DNA of 58,192 nucleotides from JAFTYR01 sp964571375. GTDB lineage: Bacteria; Pseudomonadota; Gammaproteobacteria; Burkholderiales; Burkholderiaceae_F. The first letter of the stretch is position 1; every line of letters begins with the position of its first letter. The DNA lies in assembly GCA_964571375.1 (NCBI GenBank), contig CAZNBL010000003.1:1-58192 (forward strand), written 5' to 3'. The translations under genes and the position numbers were made by a program. Below the pieces are notes generated by a model. It saw only the letters and a list, made by a program, of their open reading frames with translations, did not search any database and was not told the origin of the DNA. Below are positions 14,320-23,763 of the stretch, piece after piece.

Positions 14320-16785
14320 TTATTTGGCTTTAGAGGCGGTTTTACGCGGTTCGAATTCGAATCCGACCTTACCGTCCTTACCGACTACGAGTTTGGCAGA
14401 GAACTTTCTGTGCGTACGGTTGGAGACGAAGTCTTCGAGCACGTCGGTCTTGCCTTCGCTGAGCAGTTTCTTAGCCTGTTCTTCGGAAATAGTCTGCTGA
14501 AGCACAACACCGCCGACGCGGAATTTGCACTTCTTTGTGTTCTTATTTTCGCAAACGTAAGCCGACGGAGTTACGACGACTCTGCCCTTGCAGATCGGGC
14601 ATTCGCCGACGGAAACAGCCGAGGCAAAATCGAAGTCCTGGAGCTCATCCTTCTTCTCATCGTTGCCGAAGTCGAAGTCAAGCTTATAGTCCGGAGCTTC
14701 TCCGAGCTTAAGTACTGCGGAGAAAGGACGCCCCATTTTGCTGATAAAGCCGGTGAGCGGACCGATCTGTTTATCCTTGAGCAAGGTATCAACTTCATCG
14801 GGGCTGAATGTTCTGCCGCCGGGATGCTTGGAAATACTGAAGTCGCAGTGCGTACAGGCAAAACGCTTGTAGTTTTCAACGACCTGACCGCCGCACTTCG
14901 GACACGGAGCACTCAGTGTGACGGGATTTTCCAGAGGTACGGTCGAAGCACCGTAAGAAGATGCCTTGGAGACAATGTCACGGGTAAGCAGAGCGATTTC
15001 AGCCATGAAATCCTTACGGGAGAGCTGACCCTTTTCGATCAGGGAGAGCTTGTATTCCCATTCGCCTGTGAGTTCGGCTTCGGACAGTACTTTGATGCCG
15101 AGACCGGTCAGCAGTGTCATCAGCTGTTTTGCCTTGTAGGTCGGAATCATTTCTCGGCCTTCGCGGACCATATAACCCTGAAGAATCAGACCTTCGATGA
15201 TGGAGGCGCGGGTGGCCGGCGTACCGATACCCTTTTCAGCCATCGCTTCTCGAAGTTCGGCTTCTTCTACGTTCTTGCCGGCACCTTCCATAGCGCTCAG
15301 AAGCGTAGCTTCCGTATAGCGGGCGGGCGGCTTGGTCTGCAGTTCGCAGGCTTCTGCGGCTTCTGTCATGACCTTTTCTCCGGGGGCGACGGCAACCAGG
15401 GACTTCTGGCCGTCTTCAGAGGTCTTGCCGTAGACTGCAAGCCAGCCGGCACTGGTAAGGACCTTACCTTCGGATTTAAAGGTATGTTCGCCGACCTTGG
15501 TCAGGCGAACCGTGTTATTAAACTCGGCAGCCGGGAAGAAGACGGCAATAAAGCGCTTGGCGACAAGGTTGTAGATCTTGCTTTCTACTTCGCTTAAGCC
15601 GCTCGGAGCTTTCTGAGTGGTCGGAATGATAGCGAAGTGATCGCTGATCTTGGCATTGTTGAAAATGCGCTTGTTCGGCTTGACGTAGTCTTTTTCAAGA
15701 GCTTCGACAGCAAATCTGCCGAGTTCGGCATTCTCGGTAAGAACCTTGAGAGTGTCTTTGACTGTATCGAGGTAGTCCTCGGGAAGCGCGCGAGCGTCGG
15801 TACGCGGATAGGTCAGAGCCTTATGTTTTTCATACAGAGCCTGCGCGATCGAAAGTGTTGTCTTTGCCGAGAAACCGAAACGCTGATTGGCTTCTCTCTG
15901 CAGACTTGTCAGGTCAAAAAGTGCAGGACAGTGCTGGCTGGTAGGTTTGGACTCCTCACTGACAACAGCAGACTGTCCCTTGCAGGCGTTGACAATAGCC
16001 AGGGCCTGCTCTTTGCTCCAGATGCGTTCGGCCTTCTTTGCCGGGTCTTCGGACTTCTTGAAAGCCGTATCGATCCATTTGCCGTCATAGCAGCCGGCGC
16101 CGGCGCAGAAGCATGCATGAACTTCCCAATAAGTCTGCGGCTTGAACTGACGGATAGCCTCTTCGCGCTTGGCTACAAGCGCAAGTGTCGGAGTCTGAAC
16201 GCGACCGACAGTAGTCAGGAAGAACCCGCCGTCCTTGCTGTTAAATGCAGTCATCGCACGCGTACTGTTGATGCCGACCAGCCAGTCAGCCTCAGAACGG
16301 CTCTTGGCGGCATCGGCCAGCGAAAGCATTTCTTCGTTGCTTCTTAAGTTGGATAATGCTTCCTGAATGGCGTGCTTGGTCATGGACTGAAGCCAAAGAC
16401 GTTTGATTGTCTTCTTGCACTTAGTCGCTTCGATGATGTATCGGAAAATGAGTTCGCCTTCACGTCCCGCGTCGCATGCGTTGATAACAGTATCAACATC
16501 TCTGCGCTTGATCAGCTTGGTGAGTCCCTTTAAACGGGCTTCCGACTTCTTGATCGGCTGAAGATCAAAATGCGGGGGGATAACAGGTAGGTGATCAAAA
16601 CTCCATTTGCCTCGTTTGACTTCGTATTCATCGGGAGCCTTCAGCTCCAGCAGATGACCGACGGCGCTACCGACGATGTATTCTTCGCCTTCGTAGTGGT
16701 CGCCGTCTTTTTTAAGACCTCCGATAGCGCGGGCAATATCGGTGGCAACCGAAGGTTTTTCAGCAATGATCAGGGTTTTGCTCAT
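14320..16785 (-). CDS. topB: DNA topoisomerase III (type IA)
   Basis: Type IA topoisomerase for decatenation and recombination-intermediate processing. The 821 residues show a TOPRIM domain (IIAEKPS at 6-12 with Glu9, and D105-AGREGE), the type IA core with the active-site tyrosine in TYPRTDARALPED (Tyr326), and an extended C-terminus with two zinc-finger or topo-C modules (CPKCGG...CTHC, then CPICKGR...C...KKCKF), ending in a basic tail. The length and C-terminal zinc modules fit the long TopB form common in betaproteobacteria. It is convergent with yidC, each having its own terminator. The upstream spacer (16786-16970) is divergent with def. Confidence 0.94.
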   Translation of the reverse strand: MSKTLIIAEKPSVATDIARAIGGLKKDGDHYEGEEYIVGSAVGHLLELKAPDEYEVKRGKWSFDHLPVIPPHFDLQPIKKSEARLKGLTKLIKRRDVDTVINACDAGREGELIFRYIIEATKCKKTIKRLWLQSMTKHAIQEALSNLRSNEEMLSLADAAKSRSEADWLVGINSTRAMTAFNSKDGGFFLTTVGRVQTPTLALVAKREEAIRQFKPQTYWEVHACFCAGAGCYDGKWIDTAFKKSEDPAKKAERIWSKEQALAIVNACKGQSAVVSEESKPTSQHCPALFDLTSLQREANQRFGFSAKTTLSIAQALYEKHKALTYPRTDARALPEDYLDTVKDTLKVLTENAELGRFAVEALEKDYVKPNKRIFNNAKISDHFAIIPTTQKAPSGLSEVESKIYNLVAKRFIAVFFPAAEFNNTVRLTKVGEHTFKSEGKVLTSAGWLAVYGKTSEDGQKSLVAVAPGEKVMTEAAEACELQTKPPARYTEATLLSAMEGAGKNVEEAELREAMAEKGIGTPATRASIIEGLILQGYMVREGREMIPTYKAKQLMTLLTGLGIKVLSEAELTGEWEYKLSLIEKGQLSRKDFMAEIALLTRDIVSKASSYGASTVPLENPVTLSAPCPKCGGQVVENYKRFACTHCDFSISKHPGGRTFSPDEVDTLLKDKQIGPLTGFISKMGRPFSAVLKLGEAPDYKLDFDFGNDEKKDELQDFDFASAVSVGECPICKGRVVVTPSAYVCENKNTKKCKFRVGGVVLQQTISEEQAKKLLSEGKTDVLEDFVSNRTHRKFSAKLVVGKDGKVGFEFEPRKTASKAK

Positions 16786-16970
16786 TTTAGGGAATCCGAA
16801 TTCGTTTTTTTTAAATTATCACGATTTTCGACAGGCGGGCGTTCGGCAGAGGTTGGCACTGCGTATCAGCGTGGTTTTTGCGGGTGCAGTGTAGCGGCTT
16901 GGCCAAAGGGACGGCGCTCTTAATAGTATGATAGCGGGACACGATTTATATAGAGATACAGAGGTCCGTT

Positions 16971-17501
16971 GTGGCAATTCTTCCTATTTTGAGATATCCC
17001 GATGCTCGTTTGGCAACACGAGCTGCAGAAGTAACCGAATTTAATGACGAACTGAAAAAGCTTGCCGCCGACATGGCCGAAACCATGTATGAAGCTCCCG
17101 GCGTCGGTTTGGCTGCCACTCAGGTCGATCGTCATATCCGTCTGATTGTGATCGACATTACCGAAGAGAAGAACGATCTGAAGGTTCTCGTCAATCCGAA
17201 GCTTGTTGCTTCAAGCGAAGAAACCAAGCCGTGGGAAGAGGGCTGTCTGTCTCTGCCCGGTATCTACGATAAGGTTGAAAGACCCGCATTTGTGACGGTT
17301 CAGGCCCAGGATCTCGACGGCAAGGAAATCACACTTGAATGCGAAGGTCTGCTTGCCGTATGCATTCAGCATGAAATGGACCACCTCGAAGGTCACGTGT
17401 TTATCGATCACCTGAGCCGCTTCAAGAAAGACCGTATCTGTAAGAAGATCAAGAAGCAGCGTCTTGAAGAAGAAAAGCAAAAGAAGTACGAAGACGCTTA
17501 A
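16971..17501 (+). CDS. def: Peptide deformylase
   Basis: Metalloenzyme that removes the N-formyl group from nascent proteins. All three motifs are present in the 176-residue product: GVGLAATQ, EGCLSLPG (metal-binding Cys) and HEMDHLEG (two metal-binding His and the catalytic Glu). It starts with GTG. The C-terminus is a Lys/Glu-rich tail. fmt, its partner gene, follows on the same strand but is separated by a convergent hydrolase gene. The def stop and that gene's stop share the tetranucleotide TTAA at 17498-17501. Confidence 0.96.
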   Translation: MAILPILRYPDARLATRAAEVTEFNDELKKLAADMAETMYEAPGVGLAATQVDRHIRLIVIDITEEKNDLKVLVNPKLVASSEETKPWEEGCLSLPGIYDKVERPAFVTVQAQDLDGKEITLECEGLLAVCIQHEMDHLEGHVFIDHLSRFKKDRICKKIKKQRLEEEKQKKYEDA

Positions 17502-18394
17502 TTTTCAGCGCTCCAGATATGGGAGGCGATAGCGTCTGCCATTTCTTCAAGGTAGCACGGGGGCAGATCATGCCCCATATTTTTAAATAGTTTCAGTGCT
17601 GAGTTCGGAATCAGATCCGTCAGCTCTTTGCTTGCGGTATAGGGCAGGAGCGGATCGTCTTCTCCGTGAATAATCAGCGAAGGCGCGGTGATTCTCGTGA
17701 GTTGTTCGGAGCGGTCGCCGCTTGCCAAAATCGCAAGAAGCTGTCTTTCGCTCGCTTCGGCATCAAAGCCGCCGCGGGCAACTTCGGAAATCATTCTTTG
17801 CATGACTTCCGGCTCGTAGCTGTAATTCGGGCTCTTGAGCTTACGGAACATGTAAGCGTAATGAGATTCGAGCTGCCTGACATCTGTCGGATCCGACGGA
17901 TGCATCATCAGAGAGTAGACCGCTTTAACCTTGCCGAAACCCGTTCTCGGGTTGCCGGAAGCAGACATGATGCTCGTCAGAGAATTAACTTTGGACGGAC
18001 GGATTGTCGTTAAAACTTGAGCGATCATGCCGCCGAGAGATGCTCCGACGATATGGGCGCGTTTGATATCCAGCGCGTCAAGCAGTTCTGCATAATCAAG
18101 AGCCATATCTTCGAGCGTATACGGTGCATTGACCGGAAGGCGAAGAATGGCGCGTCCGATGGCCATCGGCACGGATGGGACGTCGGGAATATCGGAAAAA
18201 TGGGTTGAGGCACCGGAGTCCCGGCTGTCTGCCAGGATCAGTCTCAGACCTTTGCGCTGCAACAGCGACAGTAATTCTTTCGGCCACGCATGATAGGACA
18301 TGCCGAGTCCCATGATCATGAGTACGGGAGGGAGTGTCTCGTCTCCGTAGACCTCGTAGGCCATTTTTACGTGTGAAAGCTGAGCGTATTGCAT
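17498..18394 (-). CDS. Alpha/beta-fold hydrolase
   Basis: A 298-residue soluble hydrolase. It shows an oxyanion-hole region (IMGLGMSYHAW), the DSRDSGAS stretch typical of the RdmC/esterase-like branch, the nucleophile elbow GASLGG, the acid in HGEDDPL and the catalytic His in MGHDLPP. The substrate is unknown. ATG 18394 is preferred over 18457 because family members begin at about this point and the extra 21 residues are Arg/Pro-rich. It sits on the opposite strand between def and fmt, which are otherwise commonly neighbours, so it looks like an insertion into that pair. Base composition is not obviously different from its neighbours. Confidence 0.8.
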   Translation of the reverse strand: MQYAQLSHVKMAYEVYGDETLPPVLMIMGLGMSYHAWPKELLSLLQRKGLRLILADSRDSGASTHFSDIPDVPSVPMAIGRAILRLPVNAPYTLEDMALDYAELLDALDIKRAHIVGASLGGMIAQVLTTIRPSKVNSLTSIMSASGNPRTGFGKVKAVYSLMMHPSDPTDVRQLESHYAYMFRKLKSPNYSYEPEVMQRMISEVARGGFDAEASERQLLAILASGDRSEQLTRITAPSLIIHGEDDPLLPYTASKELTDLIPNSALKLFKNMGHDLPPCYLEEMADAIASHIWSAEN

Positions 18395-18502
18395 TTCCGA
18401 GTCTCTTGGCGCAGTCGGTTTATTGTAGCGGTTTCGGGGCGGTCTTCCCATCTGCATCGAACCGTCCTGTGCACTGCGCAGATATGCTTCAGTAAATCAA
18501 AT

Positions 18503-18514
18503 TCACTTAAGTGA
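18503..18514. promoter_or_regulatory. Perfect 12-bp palindrome upstream of fmt
   Basis: TCACTTAAGTGA lies in the divergent spacer between the hydrolase and fmt, 83 bp upstream of the fmt start. It might be an operator; no regulator can be assigned. Confidence 0.25.
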
Positions 18515-18596
18515 CATACAATCACACCTATTGATAAGTTATTAACCTGCGGTCTGCTTTTTCTTTACAGCAGGCTGCGGAAACAGGAGTTTTTTA

Positions 18597-19574
18597 ATGA
18601 AGATTGTTTTTGCCGGCACACCGGATTTTGCGGCAGCTTCTCTGGATGCTTTGATTAAAGCTGGTTTTGACATTCCTCTTGTTCTTTCGCAGCCGGATCG
18701 TCCTGCAGGCCGCGGTCGTAAATTGAAGGCAAGCGAAGTCAAGCAGCTCGCTCTCGACAATCAGATCCGAGTCGAAACACCGCTGTCTCTGAGCCTGAAA
18801 AAGGGCGGAGAAGAAGCTGTAGCTATCCGTGAGCTGCTCAATGAAATTCAGCCCGACCTGCTTGTCGTTGTTGCATACGGTCTGATCCTTCCGCAGGATA
18901 TTCTCGAACTGCCGAAGGGTATTGCCCGCGAAGGCTTCAAGCCGGTGAAGGCTATCAACGTACACGGCAGTATTCTTCCGCGCTGGAGAGGTGCTGCTCC
19001 GATTGCCCGCGGTATCGAAGCTCAGGATAAGGAAGCCGGCATCACCATTATGGAAATGGACGTCGGTCTCGACACCGGCGACATGCTCTATAAGGAAGCT
19101 GTTGCCCTGAACGGTACGGAAACCGCTGAAACTCTGACGACAGAACTCGCTGCCAAGGGTGCGGAAATGCTGGTGCATTACCTGAAGAACGTTGAATCGT
19201 ATCCTCCGGAAAAGCAGGATGAGAGCGCAAGCTGCTATGCCTCCAAGCTGATGAAGACAGAGTCTCCGCTGGATTTCAGTCGTCCGGCCGCCGAGCTGAG
19301 CGCAAAGATCCGTGCGTTCAATCCGTTCCCGGGTACACATTTCACTTTTGAAGATCAGCAGATCAAGGTATGGAATGCTGTAGCACTTGACGCCAAGAGC
19401 GGTGCCGAGCCCGGTACTGTGATTGCAGTGCGCGACGGCAAGGCTCTTGAAGTTGCCTGCGGTGATCAGACGGTTCTGAGCCTTAAGGAACTGCAGCGTC
19501 CCGGCGGCAAGAAGCTCGAAGTCAGACAGTTTTTAACAGGATTTAAGATTTCCGAAGGGGCTCAGCTGAAATGA
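18597..19574 (+). CDS. fmt: Methionyl-tRNA formyltransferase
   Basis: Transfers a formyl group from 10-formyltetrahydrofolate to initiator Met-tRNA. The 325-residue product starts with VFAGTPDFAAASLDALI, has the catalytic HGSILPRWRGAAPI segment and the GITIMEMDVGLDTGDM stretch, and a C-terminal tRNA-binding domain. CAGGAG precedes the ATG at suitable spacing. It overlaps rsmB by ATGA, so the two are translationally coupled. Confidence 0.96.
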   Translation: MKIVFAGTPDFAAASLDALIKAGFDIPLVLSQPDRPAGRGRKLKASEVKQLALDNQIRVETPLSLSLKKGGEEAVAIRELLNEIQPDLLVVVAYGLILPQDILELPKGIAREGFKPVKAINVHGSILPRWRGAAPIARGIEAQDKEAGITIMEMDVGLDTGDMLYKEAVALNGTETAETLTTELAAKGAEMLVHYLKNVESYPPEKQDESASCYASKLMKTESPLDFSRPAAELSAKIRAFNPFPGTHFTFEDQQIKVWNAVALDAKSGAEPGTVIAVRDGKALEVACGDQTVLSLKELQRPGGKKLEVRQFLTGFKISEGAQLK

Positions 19575-20884
19575 CAGCCGCAAATTCACTGAACAAAAGA
19601 CTGGAACAGGCCGCACGCGTCTGGATGCTTGTAAAGAGCGGTACGCCGCTGGAAAAAGCATTTGCCATGGGCGGTGTTTCTTTCCAGAACAAGGCTGCTG
19701 TGCAGGGTATTGTTTACGGCGTAATGCGTAAACGTGCTCTGACCGCGGCTCTTACCCGTAAGCTTGTTACACGTACTCCGTCGCCTGAAGTTGAAGCTGT
19801 GATCCAGCTCGGTCTGTCGGAAATTCTCGACAGCAAGCGATCGGAATTTACCGTTGTGAACGAAGCGGTATCCGCAGTCAAGGCAATGGAGCGCAATCCG
19901 AGAATCGGCGGTTTTGTAAATGCCGTTCTGCGTCGCTTCTGTCGTGAAAAGGCACGCTTGATGAAGTCGGTTGAGTCCTACGAGGACGTTAAGTTCAATG
20001 CTCCGAACTGGTGGATCAAGCGCTACAAGAAGGCGCTCGGCGAAGCCGCTGAAGGCGTCTTTGCCGTTCAGGCAAAGCATCCGCCGATGTCGCTTCGTGT
20101 CAACCGTCGTAAGACAACTCCGCAGCAGTATCTCGAAGCTTTGAAAGAGGCAGGTATCGAGGCCCGTCTTCTCGGACAGGACGGTATTTTGCTGGCTGAG
20201 CCTGTAGCCGTAGGAGAACTGCCGGGCTTTGAAGAAGGTATGGCATCCGTTCAGGATGCTGGCAGTCAGCTTGCAGCCCGCATTCTGGAGCCTGCGGACG
20301 GCATGAATATCCTTGATGCCTGTGCAGCCCCCGGCGGCAAGACCATGCATATTTTCGAGTTGGTCGATGCCCGTCTGACCGCCCTCGAAATCGATAAAGA
20401 CCGAGCAGCCAAGATCCAGGAAAACTTCGACCGCCTCGGTGTTAAGTGCAGTATCAAGGTGACCGATGCTTCGGATGTAGACAATTGGTGGGACGGAGAA
20501 AAGTTCGACCGTATTCTGCTTGACGCACCGTGTACGGCTTCCGGTATTGTCCGACGCCACCCTGATATTCCGTGGTCCAGAAGAGAGGAAGATATCCGCA
20601 GTCTTGCATCGACCCAGCACAAACTGCTTGAAGCACTTTGGCCTTTGGTGAAGAATGGTGGGAGAATGCTGTATGCGGTCTGTTCCGTCTTCCCTGACGA
20701 AGGTGTTAAACAGATCGAACGATTCACTGCGGATCATCCTGAAGCCGCATTGATTCCGTTTGTCGGAGCCCCCGAAGGGATGCTTCGCCTGATTCCGTCC
20801 GATCAGGAAGATCACGACGGATTGCCCGGAACCCACGACGGGTTCTTCTACGCACTGTTAGAGAAACGCAGAGAAACGAAATGA
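19571..20884 (+). CDS. rsmB: 16S rRNA (cytosine-967-C5)-methyltransferase
   Basis: SAM-dependent m5C methyltransferase of the RsmB/NSUN family. The 437 residues contain an N-terminal NusB-like RNA-binding domain (about 1-140) and a Rossmann methyltransferase domain with DACAAPGGKT (SAM binding), LLDAPCTASG (catalytic Cys in the PC motif) and YAVCSV (second Cys). It overlaps fmt upstream and the DUF4390 gene downstream by 4 bp each, indicating tight co-translation. Confidence 0.95.
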   Translation: MTAANSLNKRLEQAARVWMLVKSGTPLEKAFAMGGVSFQNKAAVQGIVYGVMRKRALTAALTRKLVTRTPSPEVEAVIQLGLSEILDSKRSEFTVVNEAVSAVKAMERNPRIGGFVNAVLRRFCREKARLMKSVESYEDVKFNAPNWWIKRYKKALGEAAEGVFAVQAKHPPMSLRVNRRKTTPQQYLEALKEAGIEARLLGQDGILLAEPVAVGELPGFEEGMASVQDAGSQLAARILEPADGMNILDACAAPGGKTMHIFELVDARLTALEIDKDRAAKIQENFDRLGVKCSIKVTDASDVDNWWDGEKFDRILLDAPCTASGIVRRHPDIPWSRREEDIRSLASTQHKLLEALWPLVKNGGRMLYAVCSVFPDEGVKQIERFTADHPEAALIPFVGAPEGMLRLIPSDQEDHDGLPGTHDGFFYALLEKRRETK

Positions 20885-21453
20885 GGTGTTTTCACTGGTT
20901 GGCAAAGCTGTTAACGGGAATCGTGATGGTTCTCGGCTTTGTTGCGCCCGTGTCCGCCGAATATATTGTTCCCCTCGAAGCTCATGTTGAGGCCCGAAGC
21001 CGGGCCGATGCCATTGTCTTTAACGGTACTTTCGAATTCGAACCGAGTCAGGAAATTCTCGACGTTTTGCGCCGCGGAATTTCTCTGACCTTCATTCTCG
21101 AGGCGAAAATAACCAAGAACCGATGGTATTGGGTTGATAAAACCATCGGACATCGTACGGAAGCTTTGCGTCTTTCGTACAGTCCGCTCACGCGCCAGTA
21201 CCGTACGAATCTCGGCGGCATCACGCAGAATTTCGACAGCCTGGAACAGGCTTTGCGTTTTATGTCGACCGTGAAAAATATGGTCATCCGCGATTACCGC
21301 AATGTGGAGTCGGAGGACTATGAAGCCTCCGCACGCCTCTATCTCGACGTATCCAGACTGCCTAAGCCTTTCCAAGTCAGTATCAAGAGAGAAGCCGGCT
21401 GGAATATGGATACCGGATGGTTCGACGTCAAAATAGTCTCTGTCGGTGAATAA
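20881..21453 (+). CDS. DUF4390 family exported protein
   Basis: A 190-residue protein with a signal peptide (hydrophobic run, cleavage near VSA|EY at about residue 26) and a beta-rich DUF4390 domain. The family is found almost only in beta- and gammaproteobacteria directly in front of ntrY, as here, suggesting a periplasmic role linked to that sensor kinase (inference from context). No catalytic motif is seen. It overlaps rsmB by ATGA, and ntrY starts at its 3' end. Confidence 0.85.
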   Translation: MRCFHWLAKLLTGIVMVLGFVAPVSAEYIVPLEAHVEARSRADAIVFNGTFEFEPSQEILDVLRRGISLTFILEAKITKNRWYWVDKTIGHRTEALRLSYSPLTRQYRTNLGGITQNFDSLEQALRFMSTVKNMVIRDYRNVESEDYEASARLYLDVSRLPKPFQVSIKREAGWNMDTGWFDVKIVSVGE

Positions 21454-23722
21454 CGTGTCACGCTATCTTCGCTGGACTTTAATTCTTCTGACCGTTATCA
21501 GTATTGTTTTGGTTTCGCTGCTTGTTGCTGCGAGCCAGAATACGGCTTTCTTCGATAAGTACTACGCCACACTGATCGGTACCAATGTCGTTGTCACTCT
21601 GTTTTTCCTCTCGCTGATCATCTACGTTTGCATGAAGATGATGACGCGGGCGCGGCAGAGAAAGTTCGGCACAAGTCTTCTTCGTAAATTTGTGATCGCC
21701 TTGGTCATCACCGGCATTGTTCCGGGCTGTATGATTTTTGCGGTATCGGTTCAGTTCCTCTACAAATCGGTGGATTCCTGGTTTGACGTGAGGGTTGAGA
21801 GAGCCTTGGATTCCGGTCTGACATTAAGCCGTGAAGTACTTGAGAACTTCCAGGCCAATCTTCGTCAGCGTGCCGTTCATATGTCGCAGGAAATCGCCCA
21901 GACTCCGTCAGGCAATTGGGTGAGCGTACTCGGAAAACTGCGTGAAAGAGAAGGCTACGAAGAGGCTCTTCTCGTCAATTCGCTCGGTACGGTAATTGCC
22001 GTGAGCGGCGTGACATACAGCAAAATTGTGCCGGCGGCACCTTCGCCCAGAGAGTTGCAGGAAGCACTGAGCCGGGGTTACTGGCAGCAGCTTGATGACG
22101 GCAACGAGTCCGGCATGCTTGCCCGTGTGATTGTTCCGGTCACCAGAGAGGATGTACGGCCTCAGACCTCGAACGGTATTCAGCTCTACAGGCGGGGCGG
22201 ATTTCTCTTTATGTCGCCTGCTGCAAGAGAGTTCAGCCAGAGCAGGGATCAGCTGTTTTTGGAAATTACGGACCGCGTACCGCATTCTCTTGCGTCCAAC
22301 GCTCAGATGCTGATGAACGGTTATCGCGATTATCAGGAAATGGTGCTGACCCGGGACGGTCTGCGAAGTATTTACCTGATGACGCTGACGCTTGTTCTTC
22401 TGCTGACTATGTTCGGTGCGATGACGGTATCCGGCTTTATTGCGGGGCGTATGAGCCGACCGCTGCTGGATCTGCTTGAAGGTACCCGCCGCGTCGGCGA
22501 GGGTCGCTATGAGATGGTTAAGGAGTCTTCCAGTCACGACGAAATCGGTGAGCTGACTCGATCGTTTAATACGATGACCGCACAGCTTGCAAGCACGCGC
22601 CGTGACCTGGAAAACCGCGGTACGGAGCTTGAACAGGCCAAGAGTTACCTCGAACGCATTCTCTCGAAGATGTCTTCCGGGGTGATCGTACTTGATTCGA
22701 GCTGGTGCATTCTCTCGGTCAATCCGAGTGCGTCCCGAATCATGATGACAGATCTGGTCAGCTCGCTCGGAGAGCCTTTGGCCGATGTGCTGCCCGCCTT
22801 CTATCACGAGATTCAGGAGCAGATCAAAGGTCACGAACATACGGATATTTCGATGCAGTCGGAAATCGTGATCGGATCCAACAATAATCTGAAACGCATC
22901 AATGTATTTACCCGCGGAACCGATTTGCAGATCGGCAACCGAAGAGGCTACCTGCTGGTGTTCGACGATATCTCCAGCCTGATTTCCGCACAGAGAACCG
23001 AAGCCTGGGGTGAGGTAGCCCGCCGACTTGCCCACGAAATCAAGAATCCTCTGACACCGATCCGACTTGCGGCCGAACGCTTGCAGTTCAAACTCTCCGA
23101 CAAGCTCGAAGGCAGAGATCACGAAATTCTCGAAAAGGCTACGCATACCATCGTGGATCAGGTGACGGCCATGAAGCAGATGGTGGATGATTTCCGTACG
23201 TACGCCAAGCTCGGGGCACCTAAATACGAACGGATGGATCTTCCGAAGTTCGTCAAAGGTGTGACTGCTCTCTACGAAGCGGCCAACGTCCATGTCGAGC
23301 TTTACTGTGATGCGCATGTGGCTGCGATCGAAGGCGACAGCAACCAGCTTCGTCAGGCACTCCACAATCTTTTCTCCAACGCTATGGAGGCATCGCCGGA
23401 TCCGCAGAACCTTATCGTCCGTCTCTATGTGCGACGCGTGATGTTCGATGCCGAGGATGAGGGTGTGGAACTTCGTTTTGAAGATAACGGCACTGGCTTT
23501 TCCGACAAAATCCTCGAACATGCGTTCGAGCCGTACATCACGACGAAATCCTCAGGCACCGGTCTCGGTCTGCCGATGATCAAGAAGATCGCCGAGGAGC
23601 ACGGAGCGACGGTGAATGTGGAAAATATCAAGGATGAGGGCGGAAATATCCGCGGTGCGGCCGTCTCGATAATTTTCAGACTTTTGGCTGAAAATTATGG
23701 CAATCAATCCGAGCTTCTGTAG
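21446..23722 (+). CDS. ntrY: Sensor histidine kinase NtrY
   Basis: Membrane-bound two-component sensor kinase of 758 residues. It has about three N-terminal membrane helices, an extracytoplasmic loop of about 190 residues, another helix near 310-335, a HAMP domain (about 330-385), a PAS domain (about 400-510), the HisKA box with His530 in RLAHEIKNPLTPI, and an HATPase domain (EDNGTGF, GTGLGLPMIKK). The start is GTG, either 21446 (used here) or 21455. NtrY is known for nitrogen and redox-related signalling with NtrX. Its likely partner, encoded 41 bp downstream, lacks the usual AAA+ domain. Confidence 0.92.
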   Translation: MNNVSRYLRWTLILLTVISIVLVSLLVAASQNTAFFDKYYATLIGTNVVVTLFFLSLIIYVCMKMMTRARQRKFGTSLLRKFVIALVITGIVPGCMIFAVSVQFLYKSVDSWFDVRVERALDSGLTLSREVLENFQANLRQRAVHMSQEIAQTPSGNWVSVLGKLREREGYEEALLVNSLGTVIAVSGVTYSKIVPAAPSPRELQEALSRGYWQQLDDGNESGMLARVIVPVTREDVRPQTSNGIQLYRRGGFLFMSPAAREFSQSRDQLFLEITDRVPHSLASNAQMLMNGYRDYQEMVLTRDGLRSIYLMTLTLVLLLTMFGAMTVSGFIAGRMSRPLLDLLEGTRRVGEGRYEMVKESSSHDEIGELTRSFNTMTAQLASTRRDLENRGTELEQAKSYLERILSKMSSGVIVLDSSWCILSVNPSASRIMMTDLVSSLGEPLADVLPAFYHEIQEQIKGHEHTDISMQSEIVIGSNNNLKRINVFTRGTDLQIGNRRGYLLVFDDISSLISAQRTEAWGEVARRLAHEIKNPLTPIRLAAERLQFKLSDKLEGRDHEILEKATHTIVDQVTAMKQMVDDFRTYAKLGAPKYERMDLPKFVKGVTALYEAANVHVELYCDAHVAAIEGDSNQLRQALHNLFSNAMEASPDPQNLIVRLYVRRVMFDAEDEGVELRFEDNGTGFSDKILEHAFEPYITTKSSGTGLGLPMIKKIAEEHGATVNVENIKDEGGNIRGAAVSIIFRLLAENYGNQSELL

Positions 23723-23763
23723 AATCTCGGAAGTAAAAAAAATTCTTATAGAAGTAAGCAGTT

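Noticed and set aside
14320..16785. Possible loss of the second TOPRIM Asp in TopB (DAGREGE instead of DPDREGQ)
   Set aside because: DAGREGE is the common form in many bacterial topoisomerase III proteins, so this is not unusual.
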